A DNA stretch of 64,000 nucleotides, from positions 248,001-312,000 of the forward strand of contig CALCUM010000003.1 in the NCBI GenBank assembly GCA_937907245.1, in the 5' to 3' direction. Positions 56,865 to 64,000 of this stretch are shown in pieces. How positions within the stretch are numbered: the stretch's first letter is position 1; the number at the start of each line of letters is the position of its first letter. The notes below the pieces were generated by a model that searched no databases, was not told where the DNA came from, and saw only the letters and a list, made by a program, of their open reading frames with translations. Position numbers and translations under genes: made by a program. This DNA is from an uncultured Rhodobiaceae bacterium. GTDB lineage: Bacteria > Pseudomonadota > Alphaproteobacteria > RS24.

Positions 56865-57721
56865 ATCGGTTTTGCACCAAACCAGCTTAACGTATCGGCT
56901 AAATCTACCACGCCCCCAATAACAATAATTGAAGGCGGCTCCAGACCATGTTGCTCGGCCAATTGCGCCGCTTGCGATAAATTTCCCGTGACCACGCGCT
57001 GTTTGGGCGTCGTGGCATGGGTCACAATCGCCACCGGCTCATCCGCCGCTCGCCCTGCTGCCATCAGCAAATCAGCTATCACCGACAGACGGCTCATCGC
57101 CATATAAATGACGATTACTGGCGAGGCTTTGGCAATCGCATTCCAGTCCAGCAGCTCGACTTGCGCGTCCGATGACTTGCCTGCCAGATGCCCCGTCACG
57201 AAGGTTACCGCATGGTTGACCTCGCGGTGAGTGGCGGGAATGCCCGCATAGCCAAGGCCGCCAATGCCTGCTGAGATGCCCGGAATAAGCCGGAAAGAGA
57301 TACCCGCCGCTACCAAGCTTTGAGCCTCCTCGCCGCCCCGGCCAAATATAAATGGATCGCCGCCCTTCAACCGCAAGACGCGCTTGCCGTCTCTCGCCAT
57401 TTCAATCAGTCGATTGGTGATGTCGCTCTGGTTCCAGCTTGGTTTGCCGCCGCGTTTTCCGGCATAGAATAAGTCAGCATTAGGACGCACAAGAGACAGA
57501 ATATCTTCAGATACCAAGGCGTCATAAACCACGCAATCGGCTTGCTTTAGCGCATTGACCGCGTGCAGCGTTAGCAGTCCCGGGTCACCGGGGCCCGCAC
57601 CGGCCAGCCACACCCAACCAGGCTCGAAAACCGGCAAGCCATTAATCTGTATGTCAGGAACTGGCTGGTCGCTCAGCGTCAGACGCACGATTTCTTGGGC
57701 TGGAGTCTCGTCATTAGACAT
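56861..57721 (-). CDS. cobA: Uroporphyrinogen-III C-methyltransferase (SUMT)
   Basis: 286 aa single-domain SUMT that methylates uroporphyrinogen III at C2 and C7 to precorrin-2, the branch to siroheme and cobalamin. WLAGAGPGDPGLLTLHAVNAL, VVYDALVS, YAGKRGG, VLRLKGGDPFIFGRGGEEAQ and VIPGISAG-like LIPGISAGIGGLGYAGIPATHRE are the signature motifs. The CysG oxidase/ferrochelatase half is absent, so that step must be elsewhere. It is divergent from the phosphomutase gene. Confidence 0.93.
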   Translation of the reverse strand: MSNDETPAQEIVRLTLSDQPVPDIQINGLPVFEPGWVWLAGAGPGDPGLLTLHAVNALKQADCVVYDALVSEDILSLVRPNADLFYAGKRGGKPSWNQSDITNRLIEMARDGKRVLRLKGGDPFIFGRGGEEAQSLVAAGISFRLIPGISAGIGGLGYAGIPATHREVNHAVTFVTGHLAGKSSDAQVELLDWNAIAKASPVIVIYMAMSRLSVIADLLMAAGRAADEPVAIVTHATTPKQRVVTGNLSQAAQLAEQHGLEPPSIIVIGGVVDLADTLSWFGAKPI

Positions 57722-57816
57722 TTGGTTTCCTCATGCAGCATCTATAGGCGGTTTTATCGAATGGGTAAATCATGCTATGCCCTTCGCTCCGATGAATTAT
57801 TTTTCCGAGGCTTCGT

Positions 57817-59325
57817 ATGTTGTCCAAACCCCGCGCTGATTTAACACCCAATACCCTCGACTTTGAAAACCAAGCTTTGGTGAAGCCAACGGGCTTTCGC
57901 GAGTATGATGCCCGCTGGTTGTTTCCCGATGAGATAAACCTCTCGGGCATTCAGGCGCTTGGCTTTGGGCTTGGCAATGTGTTGTTCGATCTTTTGGGCG
58001 ATGAAAAACAGCCCCGCATTGTTGTTGGGCATGATTACCGCTCCTATTCGCAAAGCATTAAAATTGCCCTGACAACCGGACTGATGAGTGCGGGCGTCGA
58101 GGTTCTCGATATTGGTCTGGCGCTTTCGCCAACCGCTTACTTTGCCCAGTTTCACCTCGATGCCCCTGCCGTGGCCATGGTGACGGCGAGCCATAATGAA
58201 AATGGCTGGACTGGCGTCAAAATGGGCGCGGCGCGGCCGCTGACTTTCGGGCCTGATGAAATGTCGGCTCTGCGCGAAGCGGTTCTGGAGAATACGGGCA
58301 TAGCGCGGGCTGGCGGTAGCTACACACGCGTCGATAGCGTGGCGCAAGCCTATATGGATGATTTGAGCACGCGCGCGCCGTTTAAACGCAAGCTAAAAGC
58401 CGTGGTTGCTTGCGGCAATGGCACGGCAGGGGCGTTTGCGCCGCAAGTTTTGGCTAAATTGGGCGTGGATGTGGTGGAGCTGAATTGCGACCTCGACTAC
58501 ACATTCCCCAACCACAACCCAAACCCCGAAGATATGAAAATGCTGCACGCCATGCGCGACAAAGTTTTGGAAACGGGCGCGGACATCGGCTTTGCCTTCG
58601 ATGGCGATGGCGACCGGTGCGGTGTTGTGGACAATGAGGGGGAAGAAATTTTTGCCGATAAAATGGGCGTTCTCGTCGGCCGCGATTTAGCGCGCCAACA
58701 TAAAGACGCGGTGTTTATTGCCGATGTGAAATCTACCGGCCTGTTTGCCACCGACCCTGATTTATTGGCGGCCGGTGCAGTGACCCATTATTGGAAAACT
58801 GGACACTCTTATATGAAGCGCCACACGCATGATATGGGCGCGCTGGCTGGCTTTGAAAAAAGCGGCCATTTCTTTTTCAACGCACCTATCGGGCGCGGCT
58901 ATGACGACGGCATTGTAACCGCCATCGCCATTTGCGATATGCTCGACAGAGCCGACCAAGACACGATGGCTGACTTGCGGCGTTCGCTGCCCGTTACCTA
59001 TGGCTCGCCGACCATGTCGCCCTATTGCGATGATTTAAAAAAATATGACGTCGTCGATCGCGCCATAGCTCATTTCGAAAAATTAGCTGCCGAGGGCGCG
59101 CAAATTATTGGCCAAGATATTCGTGATTTGGTGACCGTAAATGGTGTGCGCATTACGCTAGCCGATGGCACTTGGGGATTGGTTCGCGCCTCCTCCAATA
59201 AGCCCGGTCTGGTTGTCGTGGTGGAGAGCCCCGTATCCGAAGAAAACATGCGGGCGATTTTTGCCGAGATTGATGCCCTATTGGCGTCTTACCCAGAAGT
59301 CGGGGAATACGACCAAAAGATTTAG
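57817..59325 (+). CDS. Phosphomannomutase/phosphoglucomutase
   Basis: 502 aa alpha-D-phosphohexomutase interconverting hexose 1- and 6-phosphates for LPS or exopolysaccharide precursors. The phosphoserine loop VTASHNENGWTGVKMG, the metal loop FDGDGDRCGVVD, the sugar loop GFEKSGHFFF and the C-terminal phosphate site VRASSNKPGLVVVVESP are complete and in order. GAGG lies before the ATG. AlgC-type dual specificity is likely but not provable here. Its stop overlaps the convergent tauE stop by 4 nt. Confidence 0.92.
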   Translation: MLSKPRADLTPNTLDFENQALVKPTGFREYDARWLFPDEINLSGIQALGFGLGNVLFDLLGDEKQPRIVVGHDYRSYSQSIKIALTTGLMSAGVEVLDIGLALSPTAYFAQFHLDAPAVAMVTASHNENGWTGVKMGAARPLTFGPDEMSALREAVLENTGIARAGGSYTRVDSVAQAYMDDLSTRAPFKRKLKAVVACGNGTAGAFAPQVLAKLGVDVVELNCDLDYTFPNHNPNPEDMKMLHAMRDKVLETGADIGFAFDGDGDRCGVVDNEGEEIFADKMGVLVGRDLARQHKDAVFIADVKSTGLFATDPDLLAAGAVTHYWKTGHSYMKRHTHDMGALAGFEKSGHFFFNAPIGRGYDDGIVTAIAICDMLDRADQDTMADLRRSLPVTYGSPTMSPYCDDLKKYDVVDRAIAHFEKLAAEGAQIIGQDIRDLVTVNGVRITLADGTWGLVRASSNKPGLVVVVESPVSEENMRAIFAEIDALLASYPEVGEYDQKI

Positions 59326-60161
59326 AACAGCAAGGCCGCAAGCATCCGCCCGCCGCTGATAAACAAGAAGCTGGCGAAGATAGTGTTGAGGGTTTTTTTA
59401 CTCATCCGATGCGCTAGGCGCACGCCCAAAGGCGCGCCCAACATGCTGGTTGGTATCATCAAAGCAAAGGCCAAGGCGTTCACGTAGCCAAAGGCAAAAG
59501 GTGGCAAATCAGGCAGCGACCAGCCGCCAAGGATAAAACCAATGGCGGCGGGTACCGCAATAAGAACGCCAATGGCCGAAGAGGTGCCGACCGCGCGGTG
59601 GACATCATGGCCCGAGGCGTTCAGCAAAGGTACCGATAAAGTGCCGCCGCCAATGCCCATCAACGCCGAGAAAAACCCAATGAGGCTGGACAGCGCTTTT
59701 TGCAAAGTTTGGGACAGCGAGCTGGCACTGCCCTCGCCCGCGTTTTTCGATAAAACCATACGAAACGCCATGGTTAAAACCAGTGTCGCGAAAATTATTT
59801 TTAATCCCGCAGGTGCCACAAATCTCGCGGCAATGGCCCCCACCAAAGCGCCCACGGCCACAAAGCCGCCCCAACTTTTTAAAACATCGATATCGACCGC
59901 GCCCTTTTTATAGTGGCTGCGCGTGGACTGGGTGGCCGTGAAACAGATAATCGCCAAAGACGTGCCGACTGCCATATGGATTTGCAAATATTCTGGAAAG
60001 CCAAAAAACACGAAAGTTTGAAACAACACGGGCACCAATATAATGCCGCCACCGACGCCCAAGAGCCCGGCTATAATGCCAGAGATAAACCCTGCCGACA
60101 GCAATACTGCCGCCAAAGAGCCAAGCTCACTGGAGCTGCCTAAGGCCAAGAGTTGTTCCAT
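59322..60161 (-). CDS. TauE/SafE-family (sulfite exporter-like) permease
   Basis: 279 aa with about eight transmembrane helices. GIIAGLLGVGGGIILVPVLFQ and LMGIGGGTLSVPLLNASGHDVHRAVGTSSAIGVLIA are the two family repeats. Members export sulfite, sulfoacetate or related anions; the substrate is unknown. It begins immediately after the dusA stop codon with GGAGGCAGG upstream, so it is cotranscribed with dusA. Confidence 0.88.
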   Translation of the reverse strand: MEQLLALGSSSELGSLAAVLLSAGFISGIIAGLLGVGGGIILVPVLFQTFVFFGFPEYLQIHMAVGTSLAIICFTATQSTRSHYKKGAVDIDVLKSWGGFVAVGALVGAIAARFVAPAGLKIIFATLVLTMAFRMVLSKNAGEGSASSLSQTLQKALSSLIGFFSALMGIGGGTLSVPLLNASGHDVHRAVGTSSAIGVLIAVPAAIGFILGGWSLPDLPPFAFGYVNALAFALMIPTSMLGAPLGVRLAHRMSKKTLNTIFASFLFISGGRMLAALLF

Positions 60162-61175
60162 CTAGCCTGCCTCCTGCATGGCGCTTTTTCGCGCCTGTTG
60201 CTCGAGTACCAAATCTAGGGCCTCGGTTAACACATTTGGATCTTCGCCGCGCTGGGGCGCATTTTCGCTTAAATGCCGACGCCAGATACGCCCACCCGCT
60301 TGGCCTTGAAATAGTCCCATCACATGACGGGTCAACGCATGTAAGCGCGTGCCCTTGGCCACAAGCTCGTGCGCATAAGGCACCAGTTGATGGACAATTT
60401 CTTCGCGCGAGAGCGGCGCTTGCGTCTCGCCATAAAATACCGCGTCGACATCGGATAATAGATAGGGGTTTTTATAAGCGGCGCGACCTAACATGACGCC
60501 ATCGACTTTGGCGATGTGCGTTTGGGCTTCTGGCAAGGTTTCAATGCCGCCGTTGATGGAGATGAGCAAATCGGGATGCGCGGCCTTTAACTGGTAAACC
60601 AAATCATAATCGAGCGGCGGGATATCGCGATTTTCTTTGGGGCTTAAGCCCTCGAGCCAAGCTTTGCGCGCATGCACAATAAAATGTGTGACGCCCGCGG
60701 TTTTGCATTTCTCTACCAAAGTAAACAAAGCCTCATTCGGGTCTTGGTCATCGACACCGATGCGGCACTTCACAGTGACCGGAATTTTTACGCTGTTCTT
60801 CATGGCCGCCATACACTCGGCCACTAAGTCGGGGGTTTGCATCAGGCAGGCGCCGAATTGGCCCGATTGCACGCGATCTGACGGGCAGCCCACATTGAGG
60901 TTAATCTCATCATAGCCCCAGTCTTCCCCGATTTTGGCGGCTTCGGCCAAAGCGTCGGCTTCGCTGCCGCCCAATTGCAAAGCGAGGGGATGTTCTTCGG
61001 CGTTGAAATCTAGCAGCTTGGGTCTCTCGCCAAAACGGATGGCATTGGCCGTCACCATTTCGGTATAAAGACGCGCGCGCCGCGAAATGAGCCGCAGAAA
61101 AAAGCGGTCGTGCCGGTCCGTCCAGTCCATCATTGGAGCGACGGAAAATTTTATATCTTCAGCCCTTAAACTCAT
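60162..61175 (-). CDS. dusA: tRNA-dihydrouridine(20/20a) synthase DusA
   Basis: About 337 aa FMN TIM barrel reducing uridine in the tRNA D-loop. FSVAPMMDWTDRHDRFFLRLI, LQLGGSEADALAEAAKI, the catalytic Cys in NVGCPSDRVQSGQFGACLM, KCRIGVDD, HARKAWLEGLSPKENRDIPPL and ISINGGIETLPEA match DusA rather than DusB/C. I use ATG at 61175 (AAGGG upstream); the longer form from 61253 would read through the terminator. It is followed directly by the TauE-type gene. Confidence 0.94.
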   Translation of the reverse strand: MSLRAEDIKFSVAPMMDWTDRHDRFFLRLISRRARLYTEMVTANAIRFGERPKLLDFNAEEHPLALQLGGSEADALAEAAKIGEDWGYDEINLNVGCPSDRVQSGQFGACLMQTPDLVAECMAAMKNSVKIPVTVKCRIGVDDQDPNEALFTLVEKCKTAGVTHFIVHARKAWLEGLSPKENRDIPPLDYDLVYQLKAAHPDLLISINGGIETLPEAQTHIAKVDGVMLGRAAYKNPYLLSDVDAVFYGETQAPLSREEIVHQLVPYAHELVAKGTRLHALTRHVMGLFQGQAGGRIWRRHLSENAPQRGEDPNVLTEALDLVLEQQARKSAMQEAG

Positions 61176-61213
61176 TCGCCCTTTGTCGCCTTTTTTACGC
61201 GCTTCAGCAAGAA

Positions 61214-61250
61214 CAACAAAAAGCCTGCGAGGTTTCCCCCGCAGGCTTTT
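61214..61250 (-). terminator. Rho-independent terminator of the 61274-63683 acyl-CoA dehydrogenase pair
   Basis: AAAAGCCTGCG (61219-61229) pairs perfectly with CGCAGGCTTTT (61240-61250). On the - strand it is followed by TTTTTGTTGTT. It lies after the dehydrogenase stop and before dusA, which therefore needs its own promoter. Confidence 0.85.
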
Positions 61251-61273
61251 CAATCAGTATCCAATTGGCAGGC

Positions 61274-62512
61274 TTACTTTTTCCCGCTACTGGCCAATTC
61301 GTTAAAGGGTACGTTTTTATCCACCCGAATATCTTGCGGCAAGCCGAGCACTTGCTCGGAGACGATATTGCGCAAGATTTCATCGGTGCCGCCAGCGATG
61401 CGATATCCCGCTGCGCCGAGCCACTGATTTTGGAACGCCGCGCCCATTGGGCTTTCGTCACCATCTTGCAAAATGCCGCCCTGGCCTTGGATATCCATGG
61501 CGAAACTGCCGAGGTCTTGCATTTTTGGACCCGAAACAATTTTACCAATAGAGCTTTCCGCGCCTGGCACTTGGCCTTTCGAGAGAGCTGTCAGCGTGCG
61601 GAACTTGGTGTATTTCAAGCCTTGCGACTGGACATACCAATCGGCAAGTTTTTCGCGCACATTCGAATCTTTAATCGCTGGGCCTTCTTCCAACTCGGTT
61701 TCGCGAGCCAGTTTGAGAAGTTCTTCATAGTCAACGCCACTGCCGCCGCCAATCGCGAGGCGTTCGTTCATCAGCGTGGTCAGAGATACTTTCCAACCTT
61801 CGCCGACATCGCCAAGACGCTGGCTATCTGGAACGCGCACATCATTGAAGAAAACTTCGTTGAAGCCCGAACCGCCAGAGATTTGTTTAATCGGACGAAT
61901 TTCAATGCCAGGCGTTTTCATGTCGAGGAAGAAAAACGTCAGACCTTTGTGCTTCGGCACGGTTGGGTCGGAACGTGTGACGATGATGCCATAGTCACAA
62001 AAATGCGCGCCCGATGTCCAAACTTTTTGACCATTAATAATCCAGTCATCGCCGTCGCGCTCACATTTAGTGCGCAGACCCGCCACATCCGAACCCGCTG
62101 CTGGCTCGGAGAATAATTGGCACCATACTTCTTCGCCAAACAAGGCAGGCTTTACAAACCGCTCGTTTTGCTCGGGCGTGGCCCATTTCATCATGGTTGG
62201 AATGCACATGCCGAGACCGATTTCAAAGAAACCGCGCGGCACATCATAATTGGCTTCTTCTTGCGAATAGATAACCGATTGGATGGAAGTGCCACCGAGG
62301 CCGCCATATTCGGTTGGCCATGTGATGGCGGCGTAACCGGCTTCGGCTTTTTTGGCCTGCCATTCTTTGGCACGAACCAAACGCTCGGCTTCTGATTTCG
62401 TGGACACGCCGGCTTTGGCGTTGCTGGTATCGCGCTGACGCGCATTGGCCGACAACCACTCGCGAACTTCGCTGCGGAACTTGGCTTCTTCTGGGGTATC
62501 GTTAAAATCCAT
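61274..62512 (-). CDS. Acyl-CoA dehydrogenase, long class (probable catalytic subunit)
   Basis: 412 aa. EVWCQLFSEPAAGSDVAGLRTKCERDGDDWIINGQKVWTSGAHF is the FAD segment, with the helix-G Glu in LMNERLAIGGGSG as likely base. The C-terminus (RIAGGTDEILRNIVSEQVLGLPQDIR) is of the FadE type with GGTDEI in place of Y-E-G. It is 46 nt after the short dehydrogenase gene. GAAGGATAG precedes the ATG. Together they repeat the long/short arrangement seen at 54148-56495. Confidence 0.87.
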   Translation of the reverse strand: MDFNDTPEEAKFRSEVREWLSANARQRDTSNAKAGVSTKSEAERLVRAKEWQAKKAEAGYAAITWPTEYGGLGGTSIQSVIYSQEEANYDVPRGFFEIGLGMCIPTMMKWATPEQNERFVKPALFGEEVWCQLFSEPAAGSDVAGLRTKCERDGDDWIINGQKVWTSGAHFCDYGIIVTRSDPTVPKHKGLTFFFLDMKTPGIEIRPIKQISGGSGFNEVFFNDVRVPDSQRLGDVGEGWKVSLTTLMNERLAIGGGSGVDYEELLKLARETELEEGPAIKDSNVREKLADWYVQSQGLKYTKFRTLTALSKGQVPGAESSIGKIVSGPKMQDLGSFAMDIQGQGGILQDGDESPMGAAFQNQWLGAAGYRIAGGTDEILRNIVSEQVLGLPQDIRVDKNVPFNELASSGKK

Positions 62513-62558
62513 CTTAACTATCCTTCTTTCGTTTTAATACGCTTGTGGCTGGAACGCT

Positions 62559-63683
62559 TTAGGCCACATTACTTTTTTCAAGCTCGCTAACGAGCCGGTT
62601 TTTCCATCGGCTAGCGCTGCCCAAAGACAGAGCCAAAAGTTTTGACCGACGATAATGAAATTGCGGATTGGCTTCCCATGTAAAGCCGATGCCACCATGC
62701 ACTTGAATGCATTCTTGCGCGGCAAAGCGATAGGCTTCCGTTGCTGAAATGCGAGCCGAGGCGGCCGCTAATTCAAGGTCTGCGCCTTCTTGGGCTAGCA
62801 CCATGGCGCCATAATAGGCGTTGGAACGAGCCAGCTCGAGCTTCACATACATATCGGCTAATTTATGCTTAATCGCTTGGTAAGAGCCGATTTGACGACC
62901 AAAAGCATAGCGGTCTAACGAATAGTCTTTCGCCATATTCAGCGCCGCTTCTGTGCCGCCGACTTGTTCAAACGCGACCAGCACAGCCGCGCCCGCTTCG
63001 ACGCGTTTCATCAAAGCCCAGCCTTCGCCAGATACGCCCAATAGGCTTGCATCGGCATTGTCGAAGTTAATCTCAGCATGGCCACGCGTTGGGTCGATGG
63101 TCTCGACGCTCGAGCGAGTGACGCCATCTTGCGTCAAATCAACCACGACCAAAGACACAGCCTGCTCGCCAGTGCCGCCCGTATTGGCCAACACAATCGC
63201 CACCGAGGCGGTTTCGCCATCGGGCACCGGCAGTTTACGGCCGTTCAATTTACCATTGGCGAAAGTTGTTTTTATATTGCGCGGCGATGGTGCGGCTGGG
63301 CCTTCTGCGGCTGCCAATGTGCCGATGATTTCGCCCGATGCCAGCTTCGGCAACCAAGTTTGTTTCAAGGTTTCTGAACCGCCAATCTTTAGGGCTTCCG
63401 CAGCCATATAGATAGAGGAGCTGAACGGCACAGGGGCGGCACAACGACCGAGTTCTTCGGCGACCACACATAGCTCTAGCGCGCCCAGGCCTACGCCTCC
63501 GTATTGTTCGGGAATGGCAGCACCGGTAAAGCCCAGATCGCATAAACCTTGCCAAACCTCATCGTGGTGGCTGGCGTCGCTTTCTAGAACCGTGCGCACA
63601 TCATCATAGCTGCATTTATCTTCCAAGAACTTGCGGGCTTGGTCTTTCAGCATTTTCTGGTCATCGGAAAAATCAAAATTCAT
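62559..63683 (-). CDS. Acyl-CoA dehydrogenase, short class (probable partner subunit)
   Basis: 374 aa. MNFDFSDDQKMLKDQARKFLEDKCSYDDVRTVL opens the N-terminal helical domain; the C-terminus has CIQVHGGIGFTWEANPQFHYRRSKLLALSLG. The position of the helix-G Glu-Arg is RVEAGAAVL, so the catalytic Glu is doubtful. It is similar in class to the 54148-55275 product and precedes the long subunit in the same transcript. GAGGAAA is found before the ATG. Confidence 0.85.
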   Translation of the reverse strand: MNFDFSDDQKMLKDQARKFLEDKCSYDDVRTVLESDASHHDEVWQGLCDLGFTGAAIPEQYGGVGLGALELCVVAEELGRCAAPVPFSSSIYMAAEALKIGGSETLKQTWLPKLASGEIIGTLAAAEGPAAPSPRNIKTTFANGKLNGRKLPVPDGETASVAIVLANTGGTGEQAVSLVVVDLTQDGVTRSSVETIDPTRGHAEINFDNADASLLGVSGEGWALMKRVEAGAAVLVAFEQVGGTEAALNMAKDYSLDRYAFGRQIGSYQAIKHKLADMYVKLELARSNAYYGAMVLAQEGADLELAAASARISATEAYRFAAQECIQVHGGIGFTWEANPQFHYRRSKLLALSLGSASRWKNRLVSELEKSNVA

Positions 63684-63776
63684 CCGTAGTTTCCTCCCTA
63701 AGTCGTGTGTCTTACTAATTATCTAATTCGTAAAAAAGGTAGGGCAAGGCGGCACAAGGGTCAATCACTTGATGGC

Positions 63777-64000
63777 CTATGCGTGGAGTGGCAAAACTTC
63801 GTCAAACACGGCATCGACATCGCGCCGATGTTCGTTCAACCTATCGATTAAACGGCTCATATCCGGCTCATTTAACGCCTCCAACAAAACCCCAGCCGTG
63901 GCCAGAACGGGCGTTGCCTCATTATCTTCAAGGCACAGGCTGCCAATTTGTCGCAAAGCCAAAAAGCTTTGAGCCGCCGCATTTAGCCCCTCATAGGCAG
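63777..64000 (-). CDS. Unrecognised protein, C-terminal 74 residues only (enters from the right edge)
   Basis: The frame is open to the window end, so the gene starts outside. The visible end reads AYEGLNAAAQSFLALRQIG, then a helical stretch with LNEPDMSRLIDRLNEHRRD, ending FDEVLPLHA. It is probably all helical and cytosolic. It lies 93 nt upstream of the short acyl-CoA dehydrogenase on the same strand. I recognise no family; a TTG-started 61-codon frame at 63777-63962 is just part of it. Confidence 0.6.
   Translation of the reverse strand, partial: AYEGLNAAAQSFLALRQIGSLCLEDNEATPVLATAGVLLEALNEPDMSRLIDRLNEHRRDVDAVFDEVLPLHA

Noticed and set aside
61133-62116. 327-codon + strand reading frame
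   Set aside because: It lies antisense to a clear acyl-CoA dehydrogenase, runs through the terminator hairpin and has no recognisable domain.

Overview
The window is a gene-dense stretch of an alphaproteobacterial chromosome, with a GC content in the mid-50s judged by eye. Three things point to Alphaproteobacteria: the complete division and cell wall (dcw) cluster running mraZ to ftsZ and followed by lpxC, bamD, recN and ligA; a long-linker FtsZ ending in DIPAFLRR; and the mixture of fatty-acyl catabolism genes with a stand-alone Mrp/Mbh-type antiporter. A free-living, probably marine, heterotroph is plausible, but I cannot name a genus. Genes are packed with 1-14 nt overlaps, and no stretch over 300 bases is empty. 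The largest non-coding interval holds the RNase P RNA.

Layout. 1-3014 (-): an AsmA-like envelope protein that runs off the left edge. 3133-8229 (+): a UvrD/PcrA helicase, a PrmA-like methyltransferase and an M24 aminopeptidase. 8267-13952 (-): ligA, recN, bamD and lpxC. 14091-14546 (-): a small M15-type peptidase, separated from ftsZ by a terminator. 14652-33395 (-): the dcw cluster. In transcription order this is mraZ, rsmH, ftsL, ftsI, murE, murF, mraY, murD, ftsW, murG, murC, murB, ddlB, ftsQ, ftsA, an unlisted 54-codon reading frame, then ftsZ. Upstream of mraZ are a promoter overlapped by four TGGGN boxes at 10-bp spacing (the MraZ operator pattern), the RNase P RNA gene rnpB, an AmpD-like amidase and an EamA transporter.

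35722-43282: a Gph-like phosphatase (+), a very large Asp-rich autotransporter (-), an acyl-CoA synthetase (-) and a luciferase-like flavin enzyme (+). 43373-44284 (+): an acyl-CoA-type SDR ending in a strong terminator. 44324-51751 (+): a nine-gene antiporter operon ordered like the archaeal mbhA-H membrane module (E, F, G, DUF4040, B, C, D), followed by two more D-type subunits and a small membrane protein. 51805-56495 (-) and 61274-63683 (-): five acyl-CoA dehydrogenases, an enoyl-CoA hydratase and an ABM-domain protein. Four of the dehydrogenases form two long/short pairs that look like heteromeric enzymes. Between these lie a DUF1289 protein, a SUMT methylase, a phosphomannomutase/phosphoglucomutase, a TauE permease and a DusA tRNA dihydrouridine synthase. 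The right edge cuts an unknown protein.

The most unusual items are the translationally coupled 54-codon frame between ftsA and ftsZ, the Mbh-ordered antiporter with three D-type subunits and no full-length MrpA, the second DLPSFL motif and basic patch inside the FtsZ linker, the MraZ box array sitting on the dcw promoter, and the paired acyl-CoA dehydrogenases.
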